A stretch of DNA of 64,000 bases from Flavobacteriaceae bacterium UBA6268 (GCA_002440705.1 DJVA01000068.1:1-64000); one strand, 5' to 3'. Numbered from the stretch's first letter, positions 22,583-31,048 are shown. Numbers and translations: made by a program. Notes: generated by a model not told the origin, from the sequence alone.

Positions 22583-24480
22583 TAACTGCAATAGTATTGG
22601 TTGACGGCGTTCAACTGGATTAGTTTTCGATCCAATAAGGCCCGCAAAACCTTAAGGACGTCTGCCTCTGCAAAAGTAAGGTTTTCGAGCAAGTTTCGCG
22701 AATCCATTGGGGTTTCCTGCAACAAGGCAAGGATTTTTTGGGCAATGACTTGGGTCTCCAAGGGTTGCTGGCTTTTCCTTTTTTCCAGGCATACCGAACA
22801 ACGCCCACATTCCTGGGTGGTGGTTTCACCAAAATAACGCAATAACTGTACCTGCAAGCATACTTTGGTATTCGCAATATAAGTTAGAACAGCTTTTACC
22901 TGCCGTTCTTTGCGATTGTTGACAAGTTCGATGGCTTCCCGAAATGGATTCAAGGTACGGTCATCTTCCCGTGGAACCATGAAAGTGATGGAGGCATCGG
23001 TTTCGAAAAGTTGCAAATCAACCAAATCCTGTTGTGCCATTTCCTTAAGGGTACCAACAATTAGGTCTGAAGCCAACCCCGATTTGTGGGCCACCCACTC
23101 CAAATCGATGGTATTGGGATTGTCGAAAATTCCGCCATACATTCTCAAAAGGGTCTTTCCGACCACCGAGAACGAAGGATTTTTTTCAAAGGCCATCAGT
23201 AAACTTTGGGACGGTACTAAAAATTGGATTTTGGATTTGCGTCCAAATTGTTTGGAAAGTTGGATAATTCCCAAACGGTCCAGGGTGTTCAGGCCGTTGT
23301 AAGTTTGTTGGATGGGCAATTGATACGTTTGGCAAAGTTTGTTGAGGCTGAAGCTGTGTTCGGTAAATTCACCTTCGCCATAAGGAATCTGAAAATAGTT
23401 GCATAGGGTACGGTATAACTTTTTAAGGTCTTGTAAGGTAGGAAGGGTATCCAAAAACTGTTTGGTAAGTAGTTGCTGGTCCTGTGCTTCGTAGAGCAAT
23501 ACAGCTTCTGCGTCCTTACCATCCCTTCCGGCTCGACCCGCTTCCTGAAAATAGCTCTCCAAGCTTTCCGGAAGTTGGGCATGAATGACATACCGCACGT
23601 TGGGGTGGTCGATTCCCATTCCAAATGCAGTGGTTGCTACCATAGTTGAAACCCTATATTGTTTCCAAGCATCCAAGCGTTCCTGTTTTACCTTGGGAGG
23701 GAGCCCCCCATGGTAGAAAGTTGCCGATATGCCTTGCTGCTGAAGGCGTTGGCTCCATTGTTCCGCTTGATTGCGGCTTCGGACGTACACAACGGCCGAT
23801 TCCTTCAAGGGTTTCAACATTTGGAAAATTCGGTGCAGTTTGTCACTTTGTTGGTACACTTGATAGGATAGGTTTGTCCTTGCGAAGGATTTTTTAAAAA
23901 TTTGGGGCTGTTCCAGTTTCAATTCTGAAATGGTGTCCAACAACACTTCCTCAGTAGCCGTTGCGGTAAGGGCTATTGTAGGTGCGTAGGGCTGCAGGGC
24001 TTTCAGTACAGGTATTTTTTGATAGGAAGGGCGAAAATCATTTCCCCATTGAGAAATGCAATGGGCCTCATCGACGGCAATAAGATTGACATTCATTTTC
24101 TTTAAGGCCCATTGCACCTGTTCCTGTTGCAGGCGCTCTGGGGAAAGGTATAAAAATTTATAAGGCCCGTAAAGCGCATTGTCCAATTGTGTCGTGAGTG
24201 CTTCTGACGAAAGTCCTCCGGTAAGGGCCATGGCCTTAATGCCTTTACTTTCCAGGGAAGCTACCTGATCGTTCATTAGGGCCACCAAAGGCGAAATGAC
24301 TATACAAAGGCCTTCCATAACCATGGCAGGGATCTGAAAACAAAGGGATTTTCCACCACCCGTTGGAAGCAGGGCAATGGTATCCCGTCCTTCGAGCACC
24401 GATTGGATGATGTCCTCCTGCAGGGGCCTAAAATTGTTGAATCCCCAATATTCCTGTAGGATGTGTAAGGGTGATTTCAA
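22582..24480 (-). CDS. recQ: ATP-dependent DNA helicase RecQ
   Basis: A 632-residue 3'-5' DNA helicase. Walker A TGGGKS is at residues 40-45, DEAH at 137-140, and the later motifs include ATTAFGMGIDHPNVRYVIH, followed by QEAGRAGRDGKDA. A zinc-binding RQC region is marked by CLQVQLLRYFGE and CGRCSVC near residue 550. The C-terminus is a winged-helix-like tail and not a clear HRDC domain, so it is the short bacteroidete form. The start is TTG at 24478-24480; it overlaps the NTPase stop (TTGA) and keeps the conserved SPLHILQEYWGFNNFRPLQ start. Residues before it would be out of family. Confidence 0.95.
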   Translation of the reverse strand: MKSPLHILQEYWGFNNFRPLQEDIIQSVLEGRDTIALLPTGGGKSLCFQIPAMVMEGLCIVISPLVALMNDQVASLESKGIKAMALTGGLSSEALTTQLDNALYGPYKFLYLSPERLQQEQVQWALKKMNVNLIAVDEAHCISQWGNDFRPSYQKIPVLKALQPYAPTIALTATATEEVLLDTISELKLEQPQIFKKSFARTNLSYQVYQQSDKLHRIFQMLKPLKESAVVYVRSRNQAEQWSQRLQQQGISATFYHGGLPPKVKQERLDAWKQYRVSTMVATTAFGMGIDHPNVRYVIHAQLPESLESYFQEAGRAGRDGKDAEAVLLYEAQDQQLLTKQFLDTLPTLQDLKKLYRTLCNYFQIPYGEGEFTEHSFSLNKLCQTYQLPIQQTYNGLNTLDRLGIIQLSKQFGRKSKIQFLVPSQSLLMAFEKNPSFSVVGKTLLRMYGGIFDNPNTIDLEWVAHKSGLASDLIVGTLKEMAQQDLVDLQLFETDASITFMVPREDDRTLNPFREAIELVNNRKERQVKAVLTYIANTKVCLQVQLLRYFGETTTQECGRCSVCLEKRKSQQPLETQVIAQKILALLQETPMDSRNLLENLTFAEADVLKVLRALLDRKLIQLNAVNQYYCS

Positions 24481-25025
24481 AACAGGGACGCTATTTTTTT
24501 TAGGATGTATTCCCCCCGGTATTGGATGCTACCCACGGGAACATGATAAACCGTATAGCCATAGTTTTGGTAGGCTTGGTGTAGAAATTCAAATAGGCGC
24601 TCGGCTTGGGCATACGATTCATACCGTTCGTTATCCTGGATGTAGATTTCTTCCCAAGGCGGCAATAAGAATATGGCATCGTAACGCAGGTTGTTGCAAG
24701 TTTCGGTAAAAAAAGAAGGATATTCGGTACCCAAATAATCCATGTAGGCAGTAACATCGGGAAGACCCCGGTCGTAAAACAAAAATGGGGTGTTTTCTGG
24801 ACTGGGCGCTTCCAAAAACTGTGCTTTGCGCCCGTTAAGCAGTAGCTCACTAAAGAGGAGGGGCTGCTCCAAAAACAATTGCGAGATCCCTTGCTGTTGG
24901 GCCTTAAAAGTTACCTCCCTGGAAATTTCCGGGAGGCATACATGGCCTAGGTCTTCAAAATAACGGATGAGGGATGTTTTTCCGGAACCCGGGCCACCTG
25001 TAATAACAATTCTTTTGGAATTCAA
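24477..25025 (-). CDS. P-loop NTPase/kinase-like protein (AAA_28 type)
   Basis: A 182-residue protein with Walker A GGPGSGKTSL at residues 10-19, an EISREVT segment and DRGLPDVTAY, the pattern of the AAA_28/predicted-nucleotide-kinase family. It probably phosphorylates or hydrolyses a small substrate; none is known. The start is a TTG at 25023-25025, because no in-frame ATG precedes the P-loop and the promoter lies just upstream. It heads an operon with recQ (4-bp overlap) and fmt, and is divergent from the DUF493 gene. Confidence 0.85.
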   Translation of the reverse strand: MNSKRIVITGGPGSGKTSLIRYFEDLGHVCLPEISREVTFKAQQQGISQLFLEQPLLFSELLLNGRKAQFLEAPSPENTPFLFYDRGLPDVTAYMDYLGTEYPSFFTETCNNLRYDAIFLLPPWEEIYIQDNERYESYAQAERLFEFLHQAYQNYGYTVYHVPVGSIQYRGEYILKKIASLF

Positions 25026-25041
25026 ACGTTACATTTTTCTA

Positions 25042-25078
25042 CAAAGTTAGTTAATATTAACACCTTCCGCTATCTTTG
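25042..25078. promoter_or_regulatory. Divergent -7 boxes flanking a 12-bp palindrome
   Basis: TAACTTTG on the minus strand (25042-25049, for the NTPase-recQ-fmt operon) and TATCTTTG on the plus strand (25071-25078, for DUF493-DUF4290-murA) lie back to back, 21 bp apart. Between them, touching the minus -7 box, is the perfect palindrome GTTAATATTAAC (25050-25061), a candidate operator that could govern both operons. A clear TTG -33 element is missing on both sides. Confidence 0.7.
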
Positions 25079-25095
25079 TACTAAGAAACCCACGC

Positions 25096-25386
25096 ATGAC
25101 AGAATCAGAAAAAAGCCGGGAATTTTACGAACGGCTCAGGGACGAACTGGAACAGGACACCACTTGGCCTTCCCCATACCTGTATAAATTTATCATCCCC
25201 GCAAGTATTGAAAAAGTGGCAGAAATAGAAGCCGTTTTCGATGGGATGGAGGCCGAAATACAAACCAGGGACTCCTCCAAAGGTAATTTTACGAGCGTCT
25301 CTATCAAAGTCACTATGGAATCGCCGGAAGCCGTTGTAGAAAAATATCAGGAAGTTTCAAAGGTAGAAGGGGTGATTTCCCTATAA
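25096..25386 (+). CDS. DUF493 (YbeD-like) domain protein
   Basis: A 96-residue cytosolic protein of the DUF493 family with an ACT-like alpha/beta fold: WPSPYLYKFIIPAS, then a helix, then GNFTSVSIKVTMESPEAVVEKYQEVSKVEGVI. The family is thought to bind a small regulator or partner, with lipoate ligase proposed for YbeD; this is not shown here. The gene leads a plus-strand operon with DUF4290 and murA, driven by TATCTTTG 17 bp before the ATG. Confidence 0.93.
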   Translation: MTESEKSREFYERLRDELEQDTTWPSPYLYKFIIPASIEKVAEIEAVFDGMEAEIQTRDSSKGNFTSVSIKVTMESPEAVVEKYQEVSKVEGVISL

Positions 25387-25440
25387 TTTTAGTATTTTGC
25401 GGCATACTTCAACAAGTACATTTCCAAATATACATTTATT

Positions 25441-26064
25441 GTGATTGATCAATTAGAATACAACACCGAACGCCCTCATTTAATCATTCCCGAATACGGG
25501 AGGCATCTGCAGAAAATGGTGAACCAATGCATCGCCATTGAAGATCGTGAAGAACGGAACAAATGCGCCAAGAGCATCATTGCCGTAATGGGGAACCTTA
25601 ACCCCCATTTGCGGGATGTGCCCGATTTCCAGCACAAGCTTTGGGACCAACTGTTTATTATTTCCGACTTCAAGTTGGATGTGGAAGCGCCCTATCCCAA
25701 ACCGTCGAGGGAAGAACTGGCAGAACGCCCCGAGCCTCTAAAATACCCACAAAACCATCCCAAGTACCGATTTTACGGAAACAATATCAAACGGATGATC
25801 GATGTGGCCAACAGCTGGGAGGACGGCGACAAAAAAACAGGCCTCATCCTTACCATTGCAAACCACATGAAGAAAAGTTTTTTGAGTTGGAACAAGGATA
25901 CCGTCGAGGATGATGTGATTTTCCAACACCTGTATGAGCTATCCGAAGGTAAAATCAATTTGAAAAACAGTGACGAAGACCTTTCAGACTCTCAAGATTT
26001 GATGAAAAATAAAAAACATTTCAAGAAATCAAAAGGCAAACGCAATAATCGCAAACGCCACTAA
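25441..26064 (+). CDS. DUF4290 domain protein
   Basis: A 207-residue protein with the DUF4290 pattern: YNTERPHLIIPEYGRHLQKMV near the start, YPQNHPKYRFYGNNIKRMI and FLSWNKDTVEDDVI. It ends in a strongly basic tail (KKHFKKSKGKRNNRKRH), suggesting contact with nucleic acid. The start is GTG at 25441. It lies 54 bp after DUF493 and 14 bp before murA, an order kept in flavobacteria, so it is probably part of the same transcript. Its function is unknown. Confidence 0.92.
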   Translation: MIDQLEYNTERPHLIIPEYGRHLQKMVNQCIAIEDREERNKCAKSIIAVMGNLNPHLRDVPDFQHKLWDQLFIISDFKLDVEAPYPKPSREELAERPEPLKYPQNHPKYRFYGNNIKRMIDVANSWEDGDKKTGLILTIANHMKKSFLSWNKDTVEDDVIFQHLYELSEGKINLKNSDEDLSDSQDLMKNKKHFKKSKGKRNNRKRH

Positions 26065-26078
26065 ACCAAAAGCGATTT

Positions 26079-27392
26079 ATGGGAACTTTCCAGATTGAAG
26101 GCGGCCATGCATTAAAAGGTGAAATCCGTCCGCAAGGAGCCAAAAATGAAGCGCTTCAAATACTTTGTGCAGTGCTTTTGACCCCCGAGGAAGTGGTTAT
26201 TGAAAACATCCCCGATATTGTGGATGTCAATAAGTTGATCACAATTTTGGGCAATCTGGGGGTTAAAATCCAAAAGTTGGGGAAAGGTACCTATGCATTC
26301 CGATCGGATGCCATCAACCTCAAATACCTCGAATCGGAACAGTTCAAGAAAGAAGGAAGTTCCCTTCGAGGTTCCATCATGATTGTGGGACCGCTTTTGG
26401 CGCGATTTGGGAAAGGATACATTCCCCGACCTGGAGGTGATAAGATTGGGCGTCGCCGCTTGGATACTCATTTTGAAGGGTTCATCAAGTTGGGGGCGCA
26501 ATTTCGCTATAACAAAGAAGAGCGCTTTTATGGGGTGGAAGCACCCAATGGTTTAAAAGGGGCTTACATGCTCCTGGACCAAGCCTCAGTAACCGGAACC
26601 GCCAATATTGTGATGGCTGCAGTTTTGGCAAAAGGAACCACAACCATTTACAATGCGGCCTGTGAGCCCTACCTGCAGCAATTGTGTAGAATGCTCAATG
26701 CGATGGGGGCTAAGATCAGTGGGGTAGGCTCCAACCTGCTTACCATTGAAGGAGTAAAGACCTTAGGGGGCTGTACCCACAAAATCCTTCCAGACATGAT
26801 TGAGATAGGAAGTTGGATCGGGTTGGCTGCTATGACTCAAAGTGAGATTACCATCAAGGATGTAAGTTGGGATAACCTAGGCTTGATTCCAGACACCTTT
26901 CGAAAATTGGGAATTACCCTCAAGAAAAAGGGCGATGATATTTTTATTCCCAAGCAAAAAGAATACGAAATCCAAGCCGATATGGATGGTTCCATCCTTA
27001 CCATAGCCGATGCCCCTTGGCCGGGGTTTACCCCAGACTTGTTAAGTATTGTACTGGTGATTTGTACCCAAGCCAAAGGAAGTGTCTTGATCCATCAAAA
27101 GATGTTCGAAAGCCGTTTGTTCTTTGTAGATAAGTTAATCGATATGGGCGCCAAGATTATTTTGTGCGATCCCCATCGGGCTACGGTTATTGGACACAAT
27201 TTTAAGTCGAAACTTAAAGCAACCACCATGGTTTCCCCCGATATTCGGGCAGGGATTTCATTGTTGATTGCAGCACTTTCGGCAAAGGGCACGAGCACCA
27301 TCCACAACATTGAACAAATTGATAGGGGCTACGAAAAAATCGATGAGCGGCTACGCGCTATCGGAGCCCGGATTACCAGGGTAGACGCTTAA
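26079..27392 (+). CDS. murA: UDP-N-acetylglucosamine 1-carboxyvinyltransferase
   Basis: A 437-residue enzyme that transfers enolpyruvate from PEP to UDP-GlcNAc, the first committed step of peptidoglycan synthesis. EPSP-synthase-type repeats are clear: GGHALKGEIRPQGAKNEALQ, ARFGKGYIPRPGG, GSWIGLAAMTQ and DIRAGISLLIAAL. The loop that carries Cys115 in E. coli reads PGGDKIG here, with Asp at residue 121. Asp at this site keeps activity and gives fosfomycin insensitivity in other bacteria. Length and the other active-site residues are usual. Confidence 0.96.
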   Translation: MGTFQIEGGHALKGEIRPQGAKNEALQILCAVLLTPEEVVIENIPDIVDVNKLITILGNLGVKIQKLGKGTYAFRSDAINLKYLESEQFKKEGSSLRGSIMIVGPLLARFGKGYIPRPGGDKIGRRRLDTHFEGFIKLGAQFRYNKEERFYGVEAPNGLKGAYMLLDQASVTGTANIVMAAVLAKGTTTIYNAACEPYLQQLCRMLNAMGAKISGVGSNLLTIEGVKTLGGCTHKILPDMIEIGSWIGLAAMTQSEITIKDVSWDNLGLIPDTFRKLGITLKKKGDDIFIPKQKEYEIQADMDGSILTIADAPWPGFTPDLLSIVLVICTQAKGSVLIHQKMFESRLFFVDKLIDMGAKIILCDPHRATVIGHNFKSKLKATTMVSPDIRAGISLLIAALSAKGTSTIHNIEQIDRGYEKIDERLRAIGARITRVDA

Positions 27393-27396
27393 TAAC

Positions 27397-27972
27397 TCAA
27401 CTTTTCTGTTTATTGATTTCGTCCTGAAGCTTTCGACGCAACTGTTGCTCGCGTTCCAAAGCGCGTTGGCGATGTGCCTCAAATTCTGTTTCCGTTTCAG
27501 CGAGCTTTAAATTGGAGGCTTTGGTAATGGCGTTGCTGTTTCTAAAACGGTACGAAAGGATAAGGGAAAGCAATACCAAAGCCCCTATAATAGTCCATAA
27601 GATGATTTGATAGGTCGATTTTTTAAGCAACAACCCAAAAAACACAATTCCATCTTCTTTCTTCTGTGAATCGGCTAGTTGTAGCTGTAATTGGTTTACG
27701 GATTGTTTTAAGGAATCGATAGTTCCCTCAAGCGTTTGGATGTGGTCGATGTTGGTTCCAATGGTAGCTTCAAGGCCTTTGACAGAATCCAAGACGCTTT
27801 TCCTTAATTCATTCAATTTATAAATTTTCACCACTTTGTAGTCCTCATAGCGGTTAGATTTGTCGATGACCTCGGTAAATTGGTCTTCAAGGGAACTCTT
27901 TTCTTGGGCACAAAAGGTTGAAGAAAGTGCCAAGGCAAACAAAAGGATAATTAAGTGGCGGTTTTTTTTCAT
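27397..27972 (-). CDS. Exported coiled-coil membrane protein
   Basis: A 191-residue protein: signal peptide 1-22 (cleaved after CAQ), an extracytoplasmic coiled coil at about 25-105 (LKQSVNQLQLQLADSQKK and preceding heptads), one transmembrane helix at about 118-140, and a charged coiled coil to the C-terminus (EFEAHRQRALEREQQLRRKLQ). Homologues have at times been labelled tRNA (guanine-N1)-methyltransferase, but no such domain is visible here. The gene is convergent with murA and has no evident partner. Function unknown. Confidence 0.85.
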   Translation of the reverse strand: MKKNRHLIILLFALALSSTFCAQEKSSLEDQFTEVIDKSNRYEDYKVVKIYKLNELRKSVLDSVKGLEATIGTNIDHIQTLEGTIDSLKQSVNQLQLQLADSQKKEDGIVFFGLLLKKSTYQIILWTIIGALVLLSLILSYRFRNSNAITKASNLKLAETETEFEAHRQRALEREQQLRRKLQDEINKQKS

Positions 27973-28048
27973 GGGGATGTAGGGTATTAATCCCGCAACA
28001 TTAAAAAAAAATGATGGGCCATACCCAACATTTTTAAGGGTTTATCAT

Positions 28049-28285
28049 TTATTTAACAAGCTCCAATTCTTCATTGTAACAAAAGCTAAGTGCACCAGAT
28101 GGGCATTTTTTTATTTGCTCAATAATGTTGAGTGTAGCAGCGGCTTCCAAATCGATCCACGGAATGACCGAGGCGCGGAAAACCTCTGAAAGTCCCTGGC
28201 AACAACGGTCGGAGTGGGTACAGATTTTAGGGTCATAGGATACGGTAATTTCTTGGTTTCGGAAGCAATTTTCCAATGTTTTCAT
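28049..28285 (-). CDS. Fer4_19-type mono-cluster ferredoxin-like protein
   Basis: The ATG at 28285 gives 78 residues. Four Cys positions fit the divergent 4Fe-4S mono-cluster family (Fer4_19): KICTHSDRCCQGL with the first Cys group, and CPSGAL near residue 62. A longer in-frame version exists upstream but is AT-rich, starts with membrane-like residues and precedes the family signature. It should be a small electron carrier; its partner is unknown. It lies 98 bp downstream of the photolyase gene, on the same strand. Confidence 0.85.
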   Translation of the reverse strand: MKTLENCFRNQEITVSYDPKICTHSDRCCQGLSEVFRASVIPWIDLEAAATLNIIEQIKKCPSGALSFCYNEELELVK

Positions 28286-28382
28286 GGTCAAATTATTTGG
28301 GGGCCAATAAATTATCTGGCGCAAAAACACCGTTAAATATATATAAATAATCGACAAAAAACATAAATAAGGAAAATTCTTA

Positions 28383-29696
28383 CTAATTTTCTAAAGCAGC
28401 CTTATATGCTGATAGGCATCTTTCCCTTGCCATTTTGTGTTCCACTATTGGAGCTGGATAGGCCTCGGAACCCCATTCTGGTATCCATTTTTTTAGATAC
28501 TTGTGATCTTTGTCAAACTTTTCTATCTGAGTGGTTGGGTTGAAAATCCGAAAGTAAGGGGCTGCGTCCACACCACTTCCAGCAGCCCATTGCCAGTTGC
28601 CAACATTGCTGGATAGTTCGTAATCCAGCAATTTTTCTGCGAAATAGGTTTCGCCCCAGCGCCAATCTATCAAAAGGTGTTTGCACAGAAAACTTGCCAC
28701 AACCATCCGCACCCTGTTGTGCATGTACCCTGTGCTGTTCAATTCGCGCATACCGGCATCCACAAGTGGGTATCCGGTTTTTCCTGCTTTCCATTTTTCA
28801 AATTCATTTTCATTATTTCTCCAAACAATGCGGTCGTATTGAGATTTAAAAGCTTTATCTGTCGTGTGGGGAAAATGCCAGAGTATTTGCATGAAGAACT
28901 CCCTCCAAATCAATTCCTTTAAAAAAGTGGTGTTCGGGGATTGTTGTGCCTTTTGCAGGAGGGAACGGTATCCAATTGTTCCAAAGCGCAAATGCGGGGA
29001 TAGGTGGGTTGTACCATACTCCATGGCAGGAAAATTCCGTGTTTTTTCATAATCGGTCAAGGTGTTTTCCGAAATAGTATAAGGCTTCACTTTTTGAACG
29101 GAATTTTCGAAACCAATTGCTTTAAGATCCAAATTGGGTAGTTTTTCCCCTTTCAGTAGCTTTTTGTAATGGGGTTTGGGATCGTAGGCTTTGAGAGAGC
29201 CTAACGTGCTGCATTTTTGCATCCATGCTTTCATGTATGGGGTATAGACCACATAGGGGGAGCCATCGACTTTTACCACTTCATCCATTTCAAAAAGGAC
29301 TTGGTCTTTAAAGGTATGAAACCCGATGGCCTTCCCTTCAAGGAATTTTAAAATTTCTGCATCGCGCTTTAAGGCATAGGGCTCATAATCGCGATTGCAT
29401 ACGATGTGTTGCACATCAAAATCGCGGCACACTCGTTCAAATACGTCTTTTGGATGACCATGATAAATGCCCAAATCACTACCAAGCGACTGCAATTCAA
29501 CTTTCATTTGTTGCAGGGTGTCGTGAATAAAATTTACGCGAGCATCGTTTTTGGGTAGGCGTTGTAAAATATTGGTATCGAAAATGAACAAGGGCAGCAC
29601 CGGATAGTTCCCGTTAAGTACTTTGAAGAAACCTACATTGTCCTCAAGGCGTAAATCCCGTCTAAACCAGAAAATAGTTACTTTAGACCTGCTCAT
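28383..29696 (-). CDS. phr: Deoxyribodipyrimidine photolyase / cryptochrome family
   Basis: A 437-residue flavoprotein of the class I photolyase group. The N-terminal alpha/beta domain (FWFRRDLRLEDN, residues 8-20) is followed by the FAD-binding helical domain (about 180-430), where WREFFMQIL, GYPLVDAGMRELNSTGYMHNRVRM and SGVDAAPYFRIFNP are typical. These residues fit light-driven repair of cyclobutane pyrimidine dimers. The 4-bp overlap with the SDR gene upstream shows an operon. Homologues often occur beside SRPBCC and SDR genes in light-response clusters. Confidence 0.94.
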   Translation of the reverse strand: MSRSKVTIFWFRRDLRLEDNVGFFKVLNGNYPVLPLFIFDTNILQRLPKNDARVNFIHDTLQQMKVELQSLGSDLGIYHGHPKDVFERVCRDFDVQHIVCNRDYEPYALKRDAEILKFLEGKAIGFHTFKDQVLFEMDEVVKVDGSPYVVYTPYMKAWMQKCSTLGSLKAYDPKPHYKKLLKGEKLPNLDLKAIGFENSVQKVKPYTISENTLTDYEKTRNFPAMEYGTTHLSPHLRFGTIGYRSLLQKAQQSPNTTFLKELIWREFFMQILWHFPHTTDKAFKSQYDRIVWRNNENEFEKWKAGKTGYPLVDAGMRELNSTGYMHNRVRMVVASFLCKHLLIDWRWGETYFAEKLLDYELSSNVGNWQWAAGSGVDAAPYFRIFNPTTQIEKFDKDHKYLKKWIPEWGSEAYPAPIVEHKMARERCLSAYKAALEN

Positions 29697-30394
29697 GAAG
29701 GTATTTTAAGAGTCCCCATTCCTCCATCCACTGCAACAGTTTGTCCAGTGATCCAGGAAGCATTGTCACTAAGCAAGAAAGCGGCCATTTGTGCAATATC
29801 CAAAGACGATCCAATTCGGTTCAGGGGATGGCGTGTGGCCATTTTTTCTTTTTTGTCCTGGCTCGAAAGTAATTTGGAAGCAAGGGGTGTATCGGTTAAA
29901 GAGGGGGCAATCACATTCACTCGAAATTTTGGGGCATATTCGGCAGCCAAAGATTTGGCAAATCCTTCAACAGCCCCTTTGGCCGCCGCTATGCTCGTAT
30001 GAAATGGCATTCCACTTTGTACGGCGACGGTGCTGAAAAAAACCAAACTGGCTTGTTCCGATTGTTTCAATTTGGGCAAGAGGGCCTGTGTGGTTTTGAC
30101 CAATCCCAAAAAATTAAGCTCCAAGTCTTGTAAAAAATCGTTGGGCTTTAGGAGGTGAAACGGTTTTAGGTTGATGCTTCCGGGGCAGTAAACCAATCCA
30201 TCCAGCTTATCTGGAATTTGCAACGACGCTACATCATCGTTTAATGCATCAAAGGGAAGGTATTCGCAATTGGGGGGAAGGTGGCCTTGAGTGCGTGATG
30301 CAACAATAACCCTATGTTCAGCGATCAAAAGCTGGGCAAGGGATTGTCCAATCCCGTAGGAGCCACCAACCAGCAGTATGGTTTTTCTTTTCAT
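29693..30394 (-). CDS. SDR family oxidoreductase
   Basis: A 233-residue short-chain dehydrogenase/reductase. The nucleotide motif is GGSYGIGQSLAQLL near residue 9; the N-A-G-type site appears as CPGSIN; the catalytic site has Ser near 120 and a TxxxAAKGA segment where the usual YxxxK Tyr is replaced (FHTSIAAAKGA, Ser before the Lys). The loss of the Tyr is worth noting, although the rest of the fold is intact. It overlaps the SRPBCC and photolyase genes by four bases each. A NAD(P)H-dependent role, possibly non-canonical, is inferred. Confidence 0.88.
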   Translation of the reverse strand: MKRKTILLVGGSYGIGQSLAQLLIAEHRVIVASRTQGHLPPNCEYLPFDALNDDVASLQIPDKLDGLVYCPGSINLKPFHLLKPNDFLQDLELNFLGLVKTTQALLPKLKQSEQASLVFFSTVAVQSGMPFHTSIAAAKGAVEGFAKSLAAEYAPKFRVNVIAPSLTDTPLASKLLSSQDKKEKMATRHPLNRIGSSLDIAQMAAFLLSDNASWITGQTVAVDGGMGTLKIPS

Positions 30395-30858
30395 GCGTGT
30401 TGCGGATCAAAAATTTCAGTAAGCTTTTGCCTCCTGAATTCAAATATTTTTTCCAATTTCGGTCGAATCAAAAGCGGTTCCATCCATTGGCCAAGAATTC
30501 CGAATGGGAGCTTATAGTGAATGAGGTCTTCCATTTCGACCCCCTCATCTTTCTCCTTCAAAAAGTGTTTGTGATGCCATAAGGCGTAGGGTCCAAAACG
30601 TTGTTCGTCCACAAAATAAGAACGGTCTGCTACGTGGGTAATTTCAGTGATCCATTTGGTTTTAATGCTGCTGAAAGGTCGAACCCAGTATTCGATAATT
30701 TGCCCCGGGTACATACCCTTATCAGCTCCGGAAATAATCTCGAAGCCCATTTCGGAAGGCGTAATCCGACAAAGGTTTTTTGGGTCTGAAAGAAATTCCC
30801 AAGCGGTGTCAATGGTTGTGGGAAGCCATTGGGTGGTATGCAATGAATGAATTTTCAA
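30391..30858 (-). CDS. SRPBCC (coenzyme Q-binding-like) protein
   Basis: A 155-residue helix-grip protein: QWLPTTIDTAWEFLSDPKNLCRITP at the start, YWVRPFSSIKTKWITEITHV, then FGPYALWHHKHFLKE and DLIHYKLPFGILG. Proteins of this type bind hydrophobic ligands and are frequent beside photolyase genes. The start is TTG at 30856-30858, supported by AAGGAG five bases upstream, a rare Shine-Dalgarno-like site for this phylum, and by the -7 box at 30873. It begins the SRPBCC-SDR-photolyase operon, with 4-bp overlap to SDR. Confidence 0.88.
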   Translation of the reverse strand: MKIHSLHTTQWLPTTIDTAWEFLSDPKNLCRITPSEMGFEIISGADKGMYPGQIIEYWVRPFSSIKTKWITEITHVADRSYFVDEQRFGPYALWHHKHFLKEKDEGVEMEDLIHYKLPFGILGQWMEPLLIRPKLEKIFEFRRQKLTEIFDPQHA

Positions 30859-30872
30859 GAGCTCCTTTTGTG

Positions 30873-30880
30873 TAAAGATA
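30873..30880 (-). promoter_or_regulatory. -7 box of the SRPBCC-SDR-photolyase operon
   Basis: On the minus strand TATCTTTA lies 14 bp before the TTG start, with an AAGGAG site between. It is the second -7-like box on this strand; the first (31049-31056) serves the 38-residue ORF. Confidence 0.55.
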
Positions 30881-30920
30881 AGCTTTGTTTAATCAATAAC
30901 AAATATCTTTAAACAAAATA

Positions 30921-31037
30921 TCATTTCTTCAAGGAGAGCACTTCTCGATTCATCATATGCAAGCGTCGCCATTTGGTTTGCCCTTTGGGAGGCGCCTGGG
31001 ATTTTTTTCGGAAATAGCTTTTGAGATTCTTTAGCAT
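30921..31037 (-). CDS. Possible 38-residue basic protein
   Basis: An ATG-TGA frame of 38 codons within the 375-bp gap between the SRPBCC and DUF2911 genes. The product (MLKNLKSYFRKKSQAPP, then KGQTKWRRLHMMNREVL and a LysLys end) is strongly basic with a short amphipathic start. A TATCTTTA -7 box ends 11 bp before the ATG (31049-31056), at a distance that gives a leader of about six bases. The rest of the gap (31057-31195) shows no gene. Position and promoter support it as real; no family is recognised. It may be the first gene of the photolyase operon. Confidence 0.5.
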   Translation of the reverse strand: MLKNLKSYFRKKSQAPPKGQTKWRRLHMMNREVLSLKK

Positions 31038-31048
31038 TTTTTTGTTTA

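Noticed and set aside
27397..27972. tRNA (guanine-N1)-methyltransferase
   Set aside because: The name is used for homologues, but the protein is a signal-peptide, coiled-coil, single-helix membrane protein without the SPOUT methyltransferase fold.
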